From NCBI GenBank assembly GCA_964477445.1, contig CAYZED010000006.1:71081-135080 (forward strand): 64,000 nucleotides of DNA, in the 5' to 3' direction. This document shows, piece after piece, positions 44,304 through 53,536 of this stretch (position 1 is its first letter; each line of letters starts with the position of its first letter). This DNA comes from CAYZED01 sp964477445 (GTDB lineage: Bacteria; Bacillota; Clostridia; Lutisporales; Lutisporaceae). The translations under genes were made by a program, and so were the position numbers. A model generated the notes under the pieces. The model saw only the letters and a list, made by a program, of their open reading frames with translations, was not told the origin of the DNA and made no database searches.

Positions 44304-44897
44304 TTAGACGCCATCCAACTCAAAAAGTTCCTTATATTTCATCAGTCGTTCCCTAAGTTGGTTTCTGCCTCGATTTATTCTGGATTTTATGGTTCCAATA
44401 TTCACTTCGCAAATCTCAGAAATCTCTTCATAACTTAATCCTTGAATATCTCGCAAAATAATCATTTGTTTATAATCAGGTGAGAGTTTTTTTATTTCAT
44501 CACTAATAAGTCGTTGTCTCTCTTTTTTTAAATATATGCTATCTGGACCATTTCTATCAATTGCATATTCTTTAATTGTTTTATCGGTTTCTTCATCTTC
44601 TACCGTCAAAGGGATTTCAGAAAACCTTTTTTTTCTTTTTCTTAGCTCATCTAAACATGTATTAGTAGCTATTCTATATAGCCAAGTTGAAAAGGATGAA
44701 TCCAACCTAAATTTCTCAATATTTTTAAAGGCTTTAACCAAAATATCTTGAGTTAAATCCTTAGCATCTTCTTCGTTATTTATCATTCTATATACTAAAT
44801 TAAAAATCTTTTTTTGATGAATCTCAATCAGCTTTTGAAAAGACTGGATGTCACCCGATACTGCTTCGATAACTAACGCTCTTTCAAAATCATCCAA
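44304..44897 (-). CDS. ECF-type RNA polymerase sigma factor, SigW-like
   Basis: A 197-residue sigma factor with region 2 (NLVYRMINNEEDAKDLTQDILVKAFKNI near 33, split for citing: NLVYRMINNEEDAKDLTQD and KAFKNIEKF) and region 4 (LSPDYKQMIILRDIQGLSYEEIS as the helix before GTIKSRINRGR near 170). The TTG start follows GGGGG. It is the first gene of a unit with a probable anti-sigma gene. ECF sigma factors of the SigW group respond to envelope stress. Downstream polA may be partly under the same promoter. Confidence 0.88.
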   Translation of the reverse strand: MDDFERALVIEAVSGDIQSFQKLIEIHQKKIFNLVYRMINNEEDAKDLTQDILVKAFKNIEKFRLDSSFSTWLYRIATNTCLDELRKRKKRFSEIPLTVEDEETDKTIKEYAIDRNGPDSIYLKKERQRLISDEIKKLSPDYKQMIILRDIQGLSYEEISEICEVNIGTIKSRINRGRNQLRERLMKYKELFELDGV

Positions 44898-44931
44898 TCT
44901 GGCAACCCCCTTTTTTCCGATTTATATCACC

Positions 44932-44961
44932 ATTATATACTTTACTCAAACAATCTTACAA
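44932..44961 (-). promoter_or_regulatory. Possible promoter of the sigma factor gene
   Basis: TATAAT preceded by 18 bp and TTGTAA on the minus strand, about 35 bp before the TTG start. Confidence 0.4.
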
Positions 44962-45046
44962 TTGTGGTCAAAAGTCAAAATTATCGAAACTATTCATTCT
45001 GCTTTACGAAAAGCATTTCATGAGGGTTTCCTATACTATAAACAAA

Positions 45047-45072
45047 ACTCCGAGGTATATTACACTCGGAGT
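45047..45072 (-). terminator. Terminator of tRNA-Leu(CAA)
   Basis: ACTCCGAG / CTCGGAGT perfect 8-bp stem followed by TTTT on the minus strand, immediately after the tRNA. Confidence 0.85.
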
Positions 45073-45084
45073 AATTTTTAATTT

Positions 45085-45168
45085 TGGTGCCGAAGGTGGG
45101 ACTCGAACCCACACGGTCGCCCGTACGATTTTGAGTCGTATGCGTCTGCCATTCCGCCACTTCGGCAC
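45085..45168 (-). tRNA. tRNA-Leu (anticodon CAA)
   Basis: GTGCCGAAG at the 5' end pairs with CTTCGGCAC before the encoded CCA. The anticodon stem TACGA/TCGTA holds the loop CTCAAAA, giving CAA (UUG codon). A long variable arm and GGTTCGAGTCC T loop support a class II leucine tRNA. Confidence 0.95.
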
Positions 45169-45246
45169 GTCCATAAGTAATATATCACATAGCTTTTAAA
45201 GTTTCAATGCATAAATCTAATCTTTCAGAATTTTTATGTGCAATTT

Positions 45247-46584
45247 TCAATCTGTTTCGACAGTATCCTCAAAATTCATAACTGTTTTTTTTGTGATAAG
45301 AAGTTTACTAATTCTTTTATCATCAACTTCTTCAACTTTAAAGTATAAATTACCGTAGTTCACTTCATCTCCGACAGATGGCATTTTACCAGATAAACTC
45401 AGAAACATACCACTAATGGTTTCATAATCCTCATCGGGTATTTCAGAGTCGATAATATCGTTTACTGAGTCAATATCTATTTTCCCTGAGACTCTCCAAG
45501 AATTTTCATCAATTTGCTCACATTCAATTTCTTCTTCATCATATTCATCAAAAATATTTCCAACAATTTCTTCTAAGAGATCTTCCATTGAGATTAACCC
45601 CGCAGTACCACCATGCTCATCAATAACTATTGAGATATGAGATTTGCTTTTTTGCATTTCTTTAAATAGTTCATTAATTTTTTTATACTCAGATACGAAG
45701 CTAGCAGGTCTTATTATATCTCTCAATATGGTCTTATCGCGTTCTCCTTCTTTAAGGATTCTGAACAAATCCTTGACATAAAAAATACCAACAATTTTGT
45801 CAATAGTTTCTTCATATACAGGAATTCTTGAAAAATTTTCTTCAACAACTAGTTCCAAAATTGCATCAATATCATCTTCAATATTAAGTGCTTTGATATC
45901 TGTTCTAGGCGTCATTACTTCTTTTACAACAGTATCGTCAAATTCGAAAATACTGTTAATCATTTCTGTTTCAGTTTCTTGGAAAATACCTTTTTCTTCA
46001 CCAACATTAATCATTAATCGAATTTCTTCTTCTGTTATCTGATCTCCAATTCCTTTATCCCCGCTACCTAATAATCTAGTAACTAAATTAGTGGAATAAG
46101 TGAGGAATCGGACTGCAGGTGATGCAACTTTCGACAGAAAGTTTATTGGGTATGCAACTAGCATAGCAATTTTTTCTGATTTTTCTAGTGCAATTCTTTT
46201 TGGTGCTAACTCGCCAAGTATTAATGTCACAAAAGCAATTATTGTAGTTACAAATACAGTTGCTAATCCCACAGAGTAACTCTTAATTAACGGACTACCT
46301 ATTGAATGAAGATATGCAGATAGTTTAGTGGAAACAGCTTGCGCTCCAATAGCACTCGCAAGAAAGCCCGAAAAGGTAATCCCAATTTGAATGGTTGCAA
46401 GAAGTTTACTCGGCTCCGACATAAATTTATGAATTATTGCCGCTCTTTTATTTCCTTCATCCATCAAAGTCTTAATCTTTGTGTGTTTTACCGAGATAAT
46501 CGCCATTTCTGATGCTGCAAAAAAGGCATTGACTCCTATTAGTACAAATATGGCAATCATTTGCCCCCATATGTCGCCTGTCAT
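45247..46584 (-). CDS. CNNM/CorC-type membrane protein (hemolysin C-like)
   Basis: A 445-residue protein with the CNNM transmembrane domain (about 1-205; AFFAASEMAIISV near 19, GITFSGFLASAIGAQAV near 69), a tandem CBS pair (about 215-340; VMTPRTDIKALN, ISIVIDEHGGTAGLISMEDLLE) and a C-terminal CorC/HlyC domain (about 355-440). Such proteins are proposed divalent-cation (Mg/Co) exporters or regulators; 'hemolysin' in older names is misleading. AGGAGG precedes the ATG. Confidence 0.9.
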   Translation of the reverse strand: MTGDIWGQMIAIFVLIGVNAFFAASEMAIISVKHTKIKTLMDEGNKRAAIIHKFMSEPSKLLATIQIGITFSGFLASAIGAQAVSTKLSAYLHSIGSPLIKSYSVGLATVFVTTIIAFVTLILGELAPKRIALEKSEKIAMLVAYPINFLSKVASPAVRFLTYSTNLVTRLLGSGDKGIGDQITEEEIRLMINVGEEKGIFQETETEMINSIFEFDDTVVKEVMTPRTDIKALNIEDDIDAILELVVEENFSRIPVYEETIDKIVGIFYVKDLFRILKEGERDKTILRDIIRPASFVSEYKKINELFKEMQKSKSHISIVIDEHGGTAGLISMEDLLEEIVGNIFDEYDEEEIECEQIDENSWRVSGKIDIDSVNDIIDSEIPDEDYETISGMFLSLSGKMPSVGDEVNYGNLYFKVEEVDDKRISKLLITKKTVMNFEDTVETD

Positions 46585-46805
46585 TTATTTTTTTTCCTCC
46601 TAATACACATCCGATTTTATGGATATGTTGCTCGCCTTATAATTATTTTTTTATTTTTGTATTTTTGTATCATTATATTGTTATTATTTAGTTTTTATTC
46701 TTCAATATTTTCAGTTTTTATTTTACTATTAACTTAATATCTAATAAATCAGATTAATTATTAAATTCAAAGTATCTGTAAAAAATTAAATTTAAAAATA
46801 TCGTT

Positions 46806-47423
46806 CTANNNNNNNNNNATTTTTGTTTTTCTTTTTTTAATTTCATCGCCCTGTTTCATCGGTTTTTTTCGTACCGAAAAACCAAAAGTTCCAATTCCAG
46901 CACCAAGTTTTCTGTATTCACCATGGCAATACGCCACTAAGCCAGCCTTGTTTAAGGTTAGTTTACCTGTTTTATCAAATAGATTTTCATCTACATTTAC
47001 TGCAACGACTTCACCTATAAACATATCATGACTTCCTAAATTCAGAACTTCTTTTACTTTGCATTCGATGTTTATTGCACATTCTCCAATAATTGGTGCA
47101 TCTATTATCGATGCTTTTTCAGCAGTGAGTCCACATGCGGTGAATTTATCAATATCTCTTCCACTGGCTACTCCACAAAAATCCATTTCTTTTACCAGTT
47201 TTTCTGTAGGTATGTTAATAGCAAAGCATCCAGTTTCTCTAATCATAGCATGAGAGTGCCTGTCAGGTCTAATAGAAACATAAGCCATTGGTGGATCTGA
47301 ATTAATAGTTCCCGTCCACGCGATGGTAATTATATTATTATTACCCTTTCCGTCGCTACAAGAAACCATAACAGATGGAACCGGGTTTAGCATAGTACCT
47401 GGTTTTACTAATTTTTTTGTCAT
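46806..47423 (-). CDS. Flavin reductase-like domain protein
   Basis: A protein of about 200 residues with a flavin reductase-like FMN-binding domain (about 10-160: VMVSCSDGKGNNNIITIAWTG near 19, PPMAYVSIRPDRHSHAMIRETG near 43 and CAINIECKVKEVLNLGSHDMFIGEVVAV near 118, cited in parts). The end is Lys-rich and meets the scaffold gap; across the Ns a stop follows at once. GGGAG lies before the ATG. Electron transfer with FMN is likely; the partner is unknown. Confidence 0.8.
   Translation of the reverse strand: MTKKLVKPGTMLNPVPSVMVSCSDGKGNNNIITIAWTGTINSDPPMAYVSIRPDRHSHAMIRETGCFAINIPTEKLVKEMDFCGVASGRDIDKFTACGLTAEKASIIDAPIIGECAINIECKVKEVLNLGSHDMFIGEVVAVNVDENLFDKTGKLTLNKAGLVAYCHGEYRKLGAGIGTFGFSVRKKPMKQGDEIKKRKTKXXXX
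46809..46818. other. Scaffold gap (10 N) at the end of the flavin reductase gene
   Basis: Ten Ns. The plus-strand reading of the adjacent DNA (46585-46808) is very AT-rich and holds no gene, only a few T-rich tracts. Confidence 0.95.
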
Positions 47424-47483
47424 TTATATTTCAACTCCCAGTATAGTATTTTAAACAAATCTCTTCGTCAATTTATACTATTA

Positions 47484-48128
47484 TTATCTTTTTAGATTAT
47501 TTTTATAAACGTATACAGCAGCTTGAGTTCTATCGTAGAAATTTAACTTTCTAAATATACTACTAACATGATTTTTTACGGTCTTTTCACTTATCTTTAA
47601 TGATTCACCAATTTCTCTGTTATTCATGCCTTCCGCAATAAGTTCCAACACTTCAGATTCTCTTGTAGTGAGTTCGTTTTCAAATTTTTGATTTTCTTTT
47701 TTTGGATTATTCATCTCGAATATTAGTTCTTTTGCCAGCTTCTGTTGAATATACGGTTCCCCTTTACTAGCATTTCTTATTGCTTCATAGAGACTTTCCG
47801 CGTCAGTGTCTTTTAACATATATCCAGCAGCGCCCATTTGCATAGCCTCCATTAGGTATTGTCTATCTTCATGCATCGTCAAAATTATGATTTTAATCTC
47901 ATTTCCAATTTCTTTTAACTTTTTTATGGTTTGGAGCCCATTCATTCCAGGCATATTTATATCAAGAAGAAGTACATCAGGCATAAATTCATCAATTTTT
48001 GATATTACCTGTAACCCGTTTTCAACTTGTCCAACAACCTGAAAATCCTGCTCCATCTCAATAAGTTGTTTGAGTCCCTCTCTAACAATTGAGTGATCAT
48101 CAGCAATCATAACTCTGATTTTTTTCAT
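47484..48128 (-). CDS. degU: Response regulator, DegU-like
   Basis: A 214-residue NarL/FixJ-family regulator: receiver domain (1-125; phosphoacceptor Asp56 in LLLDINMPG, IILTMHEDRQYL near 83) and a LuxR-type helix-turn-helix (about 150-210; ELTTRESEVLELIAEGMNNREI). The start at 48128 has GGGAGAG upstream. It lies just after degS, two bases after its probable stop if the 10-N gap is closed by an overlap. Targets cannot be named. Confidence 0.92.
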   Translation of the reverse strand: MKKIRVMIADDHSIVREGLKQLIEMEQDFQVVGQVENGLQVISKIDEFMPDVLLLDINMPGMNGLQTIKKLKEIGNEIKIIILTMHEDRQYLMEAMQMGAAGYMLKDTDAESLYEAIRNASKGEPYIQQKLAKELIFEMNNPKKENQKFENELTTRESEVLELIAEGMNNREIGESLKISEKTVKNHVSSIFRKLNFYDRTQAAVYVYKNNLKR

Positions 48129-48129
48129 A

Positions 48130-49291
48130 TTACTCTCCCTCGAAATCACGAGNNNNNNNNNNCACGAGGTATATATATCGAAATCCTCGTTCCCAGTTTT
48201 TGTGATGATGTAATACTAAACTTTCCTGACAAAAGTTCAGTTCGTTCTCTCATGCTTATTAATCCGTAACCTCCAGTTACATCTGCTGCGAGTAATGTTT
48301 CAGTATTAAATCCAATCCCATTATCAGAAATCAACAAATTAGCAGCGTTTTCAATTATTTCTAATCTTACAACTGCATCTTTCGCTTTTGAATGCTTCCT
48401 AGTATTATTCAATGCTTCCTGAATAATTCTGAATATTGCAATCTCTATTACCTGAGGTAACTCGATTCCATTTTTTGTATTTTTAAATTCGACATTAATA
48501 CCTGTCGCCATAGAATAATCTGAAATCAATTTTGTAATTGAGGGAATAAGCCCAAGATCGTCAAGAGACATTGGTCTCAAGTCATAGATTATCTTTCTTA
48601 TATCGCCAAGTCCACTTCTAACTATTTGTTTAAAATCAACCAGTTCAAGTTTCGCTTTTTCGGTATCAATATCTATTAATTTCTCACATACCTCTGCCTT
48701 CATAACCAAGTTTGCCATGGTTTGTGCAGGTCCATCGTGTATATCTCTCGCAAGCCTTTTGCGTTCACCTTCCTGCGCTTGAATAATCTTAATTCCTATA
48801 TCTCTCTTAACTTTTATATCTTCTATTTGATTTGAGATATCTTTTAGTCCACCACCTAGATAATCCATAACAACGCTTACTCGGCTAACTAAATTTTCGG
48901 CCTTATCAGCTGTCTCTTTATATATTTTATATCTTCTTTCTAATTCACTTCGTTTTTCGATTAACTGCTGCTCATCATTTCTTTTTGTGGCTAACTTAAT
49001 TTGAGTATCTTTAGCCTTTTCATAAGCCGTTCTAATATCAACTTCAGCGTACTGCTTAATACTTTTGCTAACAACCATTAGTCTGTATCTGCTATCTTTT
49101 TCTAATAATTGTAATGCATCAACTTCTCTAATTATTTCTGCAGTTTGAGCCTTAACATTTGAAAGTTCTATTTCTATTTTTTTGCATTCATTAATAGCAT
49201 GATCCGCAATCTCAACTATCTCAATCTTGCTGGCATCAATAACTATAAGCGTTTTATTAATCACTTCATTTAGTCTATTAATTTTCCACAC
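48130..49291 (-). CDS. degS: Sensor histidine kinase, DegS-like
   Basis: About 386 residues, cytoplasmic. An N-terminal coiled-coil sensor domain (1-165) of the DegS type precedes the HisKA_3 H-box with His185 (ARDIHDGPAQTMANL), then the ATPase domain (IIQEALNNTRKHSKAK near 294, LLISDNGIGFN near 317, GGYGLISMRERTELL near 345). The GTG start at 49291 has a weak site. The 3' end is in the scaffold gap; both contig ends carry the same six bases (CTCGTG), and joining them gives the continuous ending IPRDFEGE then TAA, two bases before degU. It is in a cheW-degS-degU operon. Confidence 0.92.
48153..48162. other. Scaffold gap (10 N) at the degS-degU junction
   Basis: Both flanks show the same CACGAG hexamer (plus strand), consistent with overlapping contig ends. 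Confidence 0.95.
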
Positions 49292-49325
49292 CTCGTATCT
49301 TTGCTAACAATTTCTTTAAGACCAA

Positions 49326-49781
49326 TTAATTTAGTTCATCTAAATTATGAACTTCCTCTTCACTTAGAAGTAGTTCCATATTCACAAGTACAAGTATTCG
49401 TAAATCAACCTTACCAATTCCAGATAAATATTTCTTGTTTGAGCCCCTAATTATTTCTGGTACTTCTTCGATTTCATTTTCTTCAATATTCAACACCTCG
49501 GAAGCGTCATCCACGACACAACCGAATTGTTTGCTTTCAAGACTCATAATTACTAGCCTAGTGTTTTCAGTAATTTCTTCCTCTTGGGTTATTCCAAAAC
49601 GAGTACGCAAATCAACTATAGGTATTACAACTCCTCTAAGATTTATTATGCCCTTTATAAAATCTGGAGAATTAGGTACTGGCGTTGGTTTTTGGTACGC
49701 ACTAATCTCTTGTACTTGATTAATACTTACACCAAACTCTTCATCACTTATTCTAAAAATTACATATTGTAAATCAGCCAT
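49326..49781 (-). CDS. cheW: Chemotaxis coupling protein CheW
   Basis: A 151-residue CheW-domain protein linking chemoreceptors to CheA: YVIFRISDEEFGVSINQVQEI near residue 6, then KGIINLRGVVIPIVDLRTRFG near 43 and VVDDASEVLNI near 91. GGGGG precedes the ATG. It leads degS and degU in one transcription unit, with 34 bp to degS. Its presence suggests a chemotaxis system, but no cheA, flagellar or receptor gene is in this window. Confidence 0.92.
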   Translation of the reverse strand: MADLQYVIFRISDEEFGVSINQVQEISAYQKPTPVPNSPDFIKGIINLRGVVIPIVDLRTRFGITQEEEITENTRLVIMSLESKQFGCVVDDASEVLNIEENEIEEVPEIIRGSNKKYLSGIGKVDLRILVLVNMELLLSEEEVHNLDELN

Positions 49782-49845
49782 AATTTATCCCCCTACTCAA
49801 TTTATTATGTGTAGATTATACCATTTACGTATACAATATAAAAGT

Positions 49846-50199
49846 CTAATTGTGATGTGGCTTTCCACACTTACAGTTATGACTATGATTATGTGCGTCT
49901 TTATGTTTATTCTCTTGCTCATGCTTTTGCTCATACACATGTTCATGTTTGTGCTCATGTTCATGCTTGTGCTCATGTTCATGCTTGTGCTCATGTTCAG
50001 CAATGCATTTATCTTCAGTATTAGTAATGTCTTCTACATATTCTATACTTTCCAGTTGTGTTCTAACTTGAGATTTAATATGTTCAATGAAAGTGCGTCT
50101 AAGCTTTTTTTGTTCTTCTGTTTCAGATTGAGTTAGTCCCTCACCTTTAGATTTCTTGCTTAAATAATTAATCCTTTCGATCATTGCATCTGTAAACAT
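49846..50199 (-). CDS. DUF896 (YnzC-type) protein with histidine-rich tail
   Basis: A 117-residue protein. Residues 1-62 match the DUF896/YnzC pattern: MIERINYLSKKSKGEGLTQSE followed by EEQKKLRRTFIEHIKSQVR, the small, helical family of unknown function found in Firmicutes. Residues about 67-117 are a metal-ligand tail made of HEHKHEHEHK repeats, then CKCGKPHH. YnzC-like proteins normally end near residue 70, so the tail is extra. GGAGAA lies before the ATG. It is close to fchA (3 bp), so they may be co-translated. The tail could bind zinc, nickel or cobalt (inference). Confidence 0.75.
   Translation of the reverse strand: MFTDAMIERINYLSKKSKGEGLTQSETEEQKKLRRTFIEHIKSQVRTQLESIEYVEDITNTEDKCIAEHEHKHEHEHKHEHEHKHEHVYEQKHEQENKHKDAHNHSHNCKCGKPHHN
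49912..49998. repeat. 18-bp in-frame repeat encoding the histidine-rich tail
   Basis: Units close to GCTCATGTTCATGCTTGT repeat about four times (CATGTTCATGTTTGTGCT variants). On the minus strand they encode the HEHKHEH blocks of the DUF896 protein. Confidence 0.85.
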
Positions 50200-50202
50200 A
50201 AT

Positions 50203-50841
50203 TTATATTCTCCTATTCACAATCTCTAAAGTATTATTTTTTAATTTTCTTGATTCCGTAATTATTTTTTCTGTTTTTTGGATGATTTCCTTTTTATAAG
50301 CATCATCACTAATTCCTGTTAAATTTATTTTAACATTTAATACGGCACTTTCAATCGTAGAAAAAATTAATAACGCGCTAACACCTACATCTGAAATTGC
50401 TCCTTTATTCCCATATTCGGCGATTATCCTCTGATGTTTTAAAATTTCCAAAGAGGATTCTGCAGTAATCATAGGAATACTTAACGCAAAAATGCTAGCT
50501 TTTTCAATGGCTTCGCGTCTCACTTTTTTTTCTTCATCCGTATCTTTAGCAAGTTTTAATACATCCATATAACGTAAAAAAACTGCCTTATCCTCATCGA
50601 TTAGTTTATATAAATCACATTTGATTTGTTTAATTATTTCATAATCATTATTGAATCCAGACTTTATTTTTCCATCTAGCTCCTCATATGATTTTTTACC
50701 AAAACTAAGGTTAGCTACCATTAAAGTTAAGTCGGCTCCTAGTAACCCTGTCAATGCGGCGACACTACCGCCACCTGGAACTGGTTCTTTACTAGCTAAT
50801 ACTTCTGAAAATTCTTTTATAGTTAAATCTACTAAATTCAT
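50203..50841 (-). CDS. Cyclodeaminase/cyclohydrolase family protein (FchA-like)
   Basis: A 212-residue member of the formiminotransferase-cyclodeaminase fold: VPGGGSVAALTGLLGADLT near residue 21 is the folate-binding signature. Short, stand-alone members are often named methenyl-THF cyclohydrolase (fchA) and supply formyl- or methylene-folate. Context of glycine cleavage elsewhere in the window fits one-carbon folate metabolism, but the exact reaction (formimino-THF deamination or methenyl-THF hydrolysis) is unresolved. AGGAG precedes the ATG. Confidence 0.85.
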   Translation of the reverse strand: MNLVDLTIKEFSEVLASKEPVPGGGSVAALTGLLGADLTLMVANLSFGKKSYEELDGKIKSGFNNDYEIIKQIKCDLYKLIDEDKAVFLRYMDVLKLAKDTDEEKKVRREAIEKASIFALSIPMITAESSLEILKHQRIIAEYGNKGAISDVGVSALLIFSTIESAVLNVKINLTGISDDAYKKEIIQKTEKIITESRKLKNNTLEIVNRRI

Positions 50842-50954
50842 TTAAAACTCCTATGTTTTCTTAGTCAAATTATATTTAAACAATATTTTATTCGCGTTAA
50901 TATTTGGTTATATTTAATAATCAAAATTCATTTATTTTCATTTTTTACACTTGA

Positions 50955-52790
50955 TTACTTCCTTCTATATGGCTTTACGAGTGCTTTTGGTCCAAAACCT
51001 ATTAGATCTTCGCGCCCTGCTAATTGCAATGCTTTCAAGACAACTTTGTAATTCTTTGGATCTCTGTATTGAATTAAAGCTTTTTGCATAGCTTTTTCTT
51101 CAACACTTCTAGGGACATAGATTTGTCTCATGTTTCTAGGGTCTAGTCCTGTGTAATACATCACAGTCGACAATGTTCCTGGTGTTGGATAAAACTCTTG
51201 AATCTGTTCTGGATTATAACCCATATCTCGAACATACTCAGCTAAATTTATAGCAGCTTTTAAATCAGAACCAGGATGTCCTGAAATCAGATATGGAACT
51301 AAGTACTGATTCATTTTGCATTTTCTATTCATATCCATATATTCTTCTTTAAATTCATCAAAAACACTTATTTGAGTTTTTCCCATACAAGATAAAACAT
51401 AATCATCTGAATGTTCTGGCGCCACCTTTAATTGACCACTAATATGATGAGAAACTAACTCTCGAAGAAACGTTTTTTTTCTATCAAGCATAATGTAATC
51501 AAATCTTAATCCAGATCTAATGAATACCTTTTTTATTCCTGGGGTTTCTCTAAGTCTCTTAAGCATTCCAACCATCTCTGAGTGATCAACTTCAAGGTTC
51601 TTACAAGGTTCAGGGTACATGCATTGTTTTTTCTTACATACTCCATCTTTCAGCTGTTTTCTACATGATGGTTTTCGGAAGTTAGCAGTTGGCCCACCAA
51701 CATCATGAATATATCCTTTGAAATCTTTAAATGAAAGAAAACTCTTTGCTTCTTCAACAATTGAATCAACGCTTCTTGGTTGGATAGTTCTTCCTTGATG
51801 AAAATTCAATGCACAAAAACTGCACCCTCCAAAACAACCTCTTTGTGCAGTAATACTGAACTTTACTTCTGTTAGAGCTGGTATACCTCCCATAGCGCTA
51901 TACATTGGATGCCATTCCCTCTTAAATCTAATAGAATATATCTCATCCATTTCTTCTTGAGAAAGTGGCTCTGCTGGCCTATTTTGGACTAAAAATCTAT
52001 CTCCATGTGGTTGAATAATCGCTTTCCCATTAATATGATCTTGTTCTTCAGCTTCACTATTAAACGCTTGTGCATGTTTTTTCATATCTTCACTTACTTC
52101 ATCAAATGAAGGAATAAATATTGAGTCATGAATATCAAATGGTGTCTTTGTGGCAAAACAAGTACCATCAACATAAACAATATGCTCTGGCAAAAGACCT
52201 CCAGCTAAAGCTTCAGCAATCTGAATTATCGGGCGCTCACCCATTCCATAAATTAACAAATCTGCTTTGCTATCAAATAGCAATGACCGCCGGACTCTAT
52301 CTTCCCAAAAATCATAATGAGCAAATCTCCGAAGACTAGCTTCTACTCCACCAATTACTATAGGAATGTTACCATATGCTTCTCTTATTTTATTACAGTA
52401 AACTATTGTCGCGCGGTCTGGTCTATATCCTGATTTACCTCCTGGTGAAAAAACATCTTCTTTTCTGTGTTTCTTTGATGCGGTGTAGTGGTTTACCATT
52501 GAATCTATGTTGCCAGCCGTGACTAAAAACGCTAGTTTTGGCCTTCCAAGCTTCATGAAATCATTTTTATCTTTCCAGTTTGGTTGAGCAATAATTCCTA
52601 CTGAATAACCGTTATGCTCAAGCCATCTAGCAATAATCGCATGCCCAAAACTTGGGTGATCTACATATGCATCACCTGATACCAGAACAAAATCTAGTTG
52701 TTCAATATTTCTTCTTCTCATGTCATCTTCGGTAACTACTAAAAATTCTAACGCATCAGTGTGCTCAATTTTTTCAATTTTGTTTGTCAT
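50955..52790 (-). CDS. YgiQ-family radical SAM protein
   Basis: A 611-residue member of the YgiQ family, of unknown substrate. The N-terminal region (1-280) has a B12-binding-like fold pattern (DYVDHPSFGHAI and HNGYSVGIIAQPNW near 50), and the radical SAM core has RGCFGGCSFCALNFHQGR near 315 with the cluster CxxxCxxC. A Cys-rich stretch (CRKQLKDGVCKKKQCMYPEPC) lies near 380 and PYRRK ends the protein. The best Shine-Dalgarno (GAGAGG) lies about 17 bases before the ATG, unusually far, so the start may be off by a few codons. Confidence 0.88.
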   Translation of the reverse strand: MTNKIEKIEHTDALEFLVVTEDDMRRRNIEQLDFVLVSGDAYVDHPSFGHAIIARWLEHNGYSVGIIAQPNWKDKNDFMKLGRPKLAFLVTAGNIDSMVNHYTASKKHRKEDVFSPGGKSGYRPDRATIVYCNKIREAYGNIPIVIGGVEASLRRFAHYDFWEDRVRRSLLFDSKADLLIYGMGERPIIQIAEALAGGLLPEHIVYVDGTCFATKTPFDIHDSIFIPSFDEVSEDMKKHAQAFNSEAEEQDHINGKAIIQPHGDRFLVQNRPAEPLSQEEMDEIYSIRFKREWHPMYSAMGGIPALTEVKFSITAQRGCFGGCSFCALNFHQGRTIQPRSVDSIVEEAKSFLSFKDFKGYIHDVGGPTANFRKPSCRKQLKDGVCKKKQCMYPEPCKNLEVDHSEMVGMLKRLRETPGIKKVFIRSGLRFDYIMLDRKKTFLRELVSHHISGQLKVAPEHSDDYVLSCMGKTQISVFDEFKEEYMDMNRKCKMNQYLVPYLISGHPGSDLKAAINLAEYVRDMGYNPEQIQEFYPTPGTLSTVMYYTGLDPRNMRQIYVPRSVEEKAMQKALIQYRDPKNYKVVLKALQLAGREDLIGFGPKALVKPYRRK

Positions 52791-52915
52791 ATATTTATTT
52801 TTTTTACCTCTCTGATCTGCTATAAATTTAGCTAATTACTTCACAGCAGAATATAACAATTCATTACGATTTAGTAAGCTCTAATTAATGTAAGCCTCAA
52901 TATAACAATTATGCT

Positions 52916-53353
52916 CTACATTATTAAAAGAACTACACCAAATGAAATAAATAAATTCAAAACACCTGTTAAAATAAGAACAATATCAAAAGTTTTATCA
53001 CTTACTTTAACAGCATTTTTTGCTTCATTAACATCTACATTATTTCTCATTTTGAGCTTTTCAACGTAATCATCATTTACTGCCATAGCACTTTTATTTT
53101 CTTTAATTCTTCTTTTTAAATACGAGAAGTCTTTATTGATCTTGTACCCCCCAAATGCTGCCGAAAATATTCCTATAAAAAAGAATGCATCTGCTGAATA
53201 AGAAATAATATTAAACGTATTGAATAAAGCCGCTGAGCGAACTCCATCAACTTTTAGTGCGATTAAACCAATTATCACTGCAAGTGTGAATTGGATTAAC
53301 ATAACTCTAATTAGTAGTATCATTGCATTTTTAATCTTTAAAAAATCTATCAT
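52916..53353 (-). CDS. Hypothetical membrane protein (three membrane segments)
   Basis: A 145-residue protein with hydrophobic segments at about 10-35, 50-70 and 120-143, a Lys-rich cytoplasmic loop between the second and third, and a strong GGAGG before the ATG. The sequence is reminiscent of small DUF3899-like clostridial proteins but I cannot assign it. It stands alone between YgiQ and gltX. Confidence 0.6.
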   Translation of the reverse strand: MIDFLKIKNAMILLIRVMLIQFTLAVIIGLIALKVDGVRSAALFNTFNIISYSADAFFFIGIFSAAFGGYKINKDFSYLKRRIKENKSAMAVNDDYVEKLKMRNNVDVNEAKNAVKVSDKTFDIVLILTGVLNLFISFGVVLLIM

Positions 53354-53536
53354 TTTTTTCCTCCATAATTTTTATATTTTTGACCATTATTTCTCTCATA
53401 AGCTGCCATCTTATTATACCACTTTGTCGAACTACTTCCATGAAATCTTATATACACAAAGGAGCATATACTACCATTATATAGCAGCACACACTCCCAA
53501 ACTATTAATATAAACATCACTTAACAAATTTTTTAA

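Noticed and set aside
46585..46808. Gene or RNA in the gap between the flavin reductase and CNNM genes
   Set aside because: Only AT-rich DNA with no start, ribosome site or hairpin of note.
49807..50136. Met/Leu-rich plus-strand frame opposite the DUF896 gene
   Set aside because: Shadow of the HEHK repeat read on the other strand.
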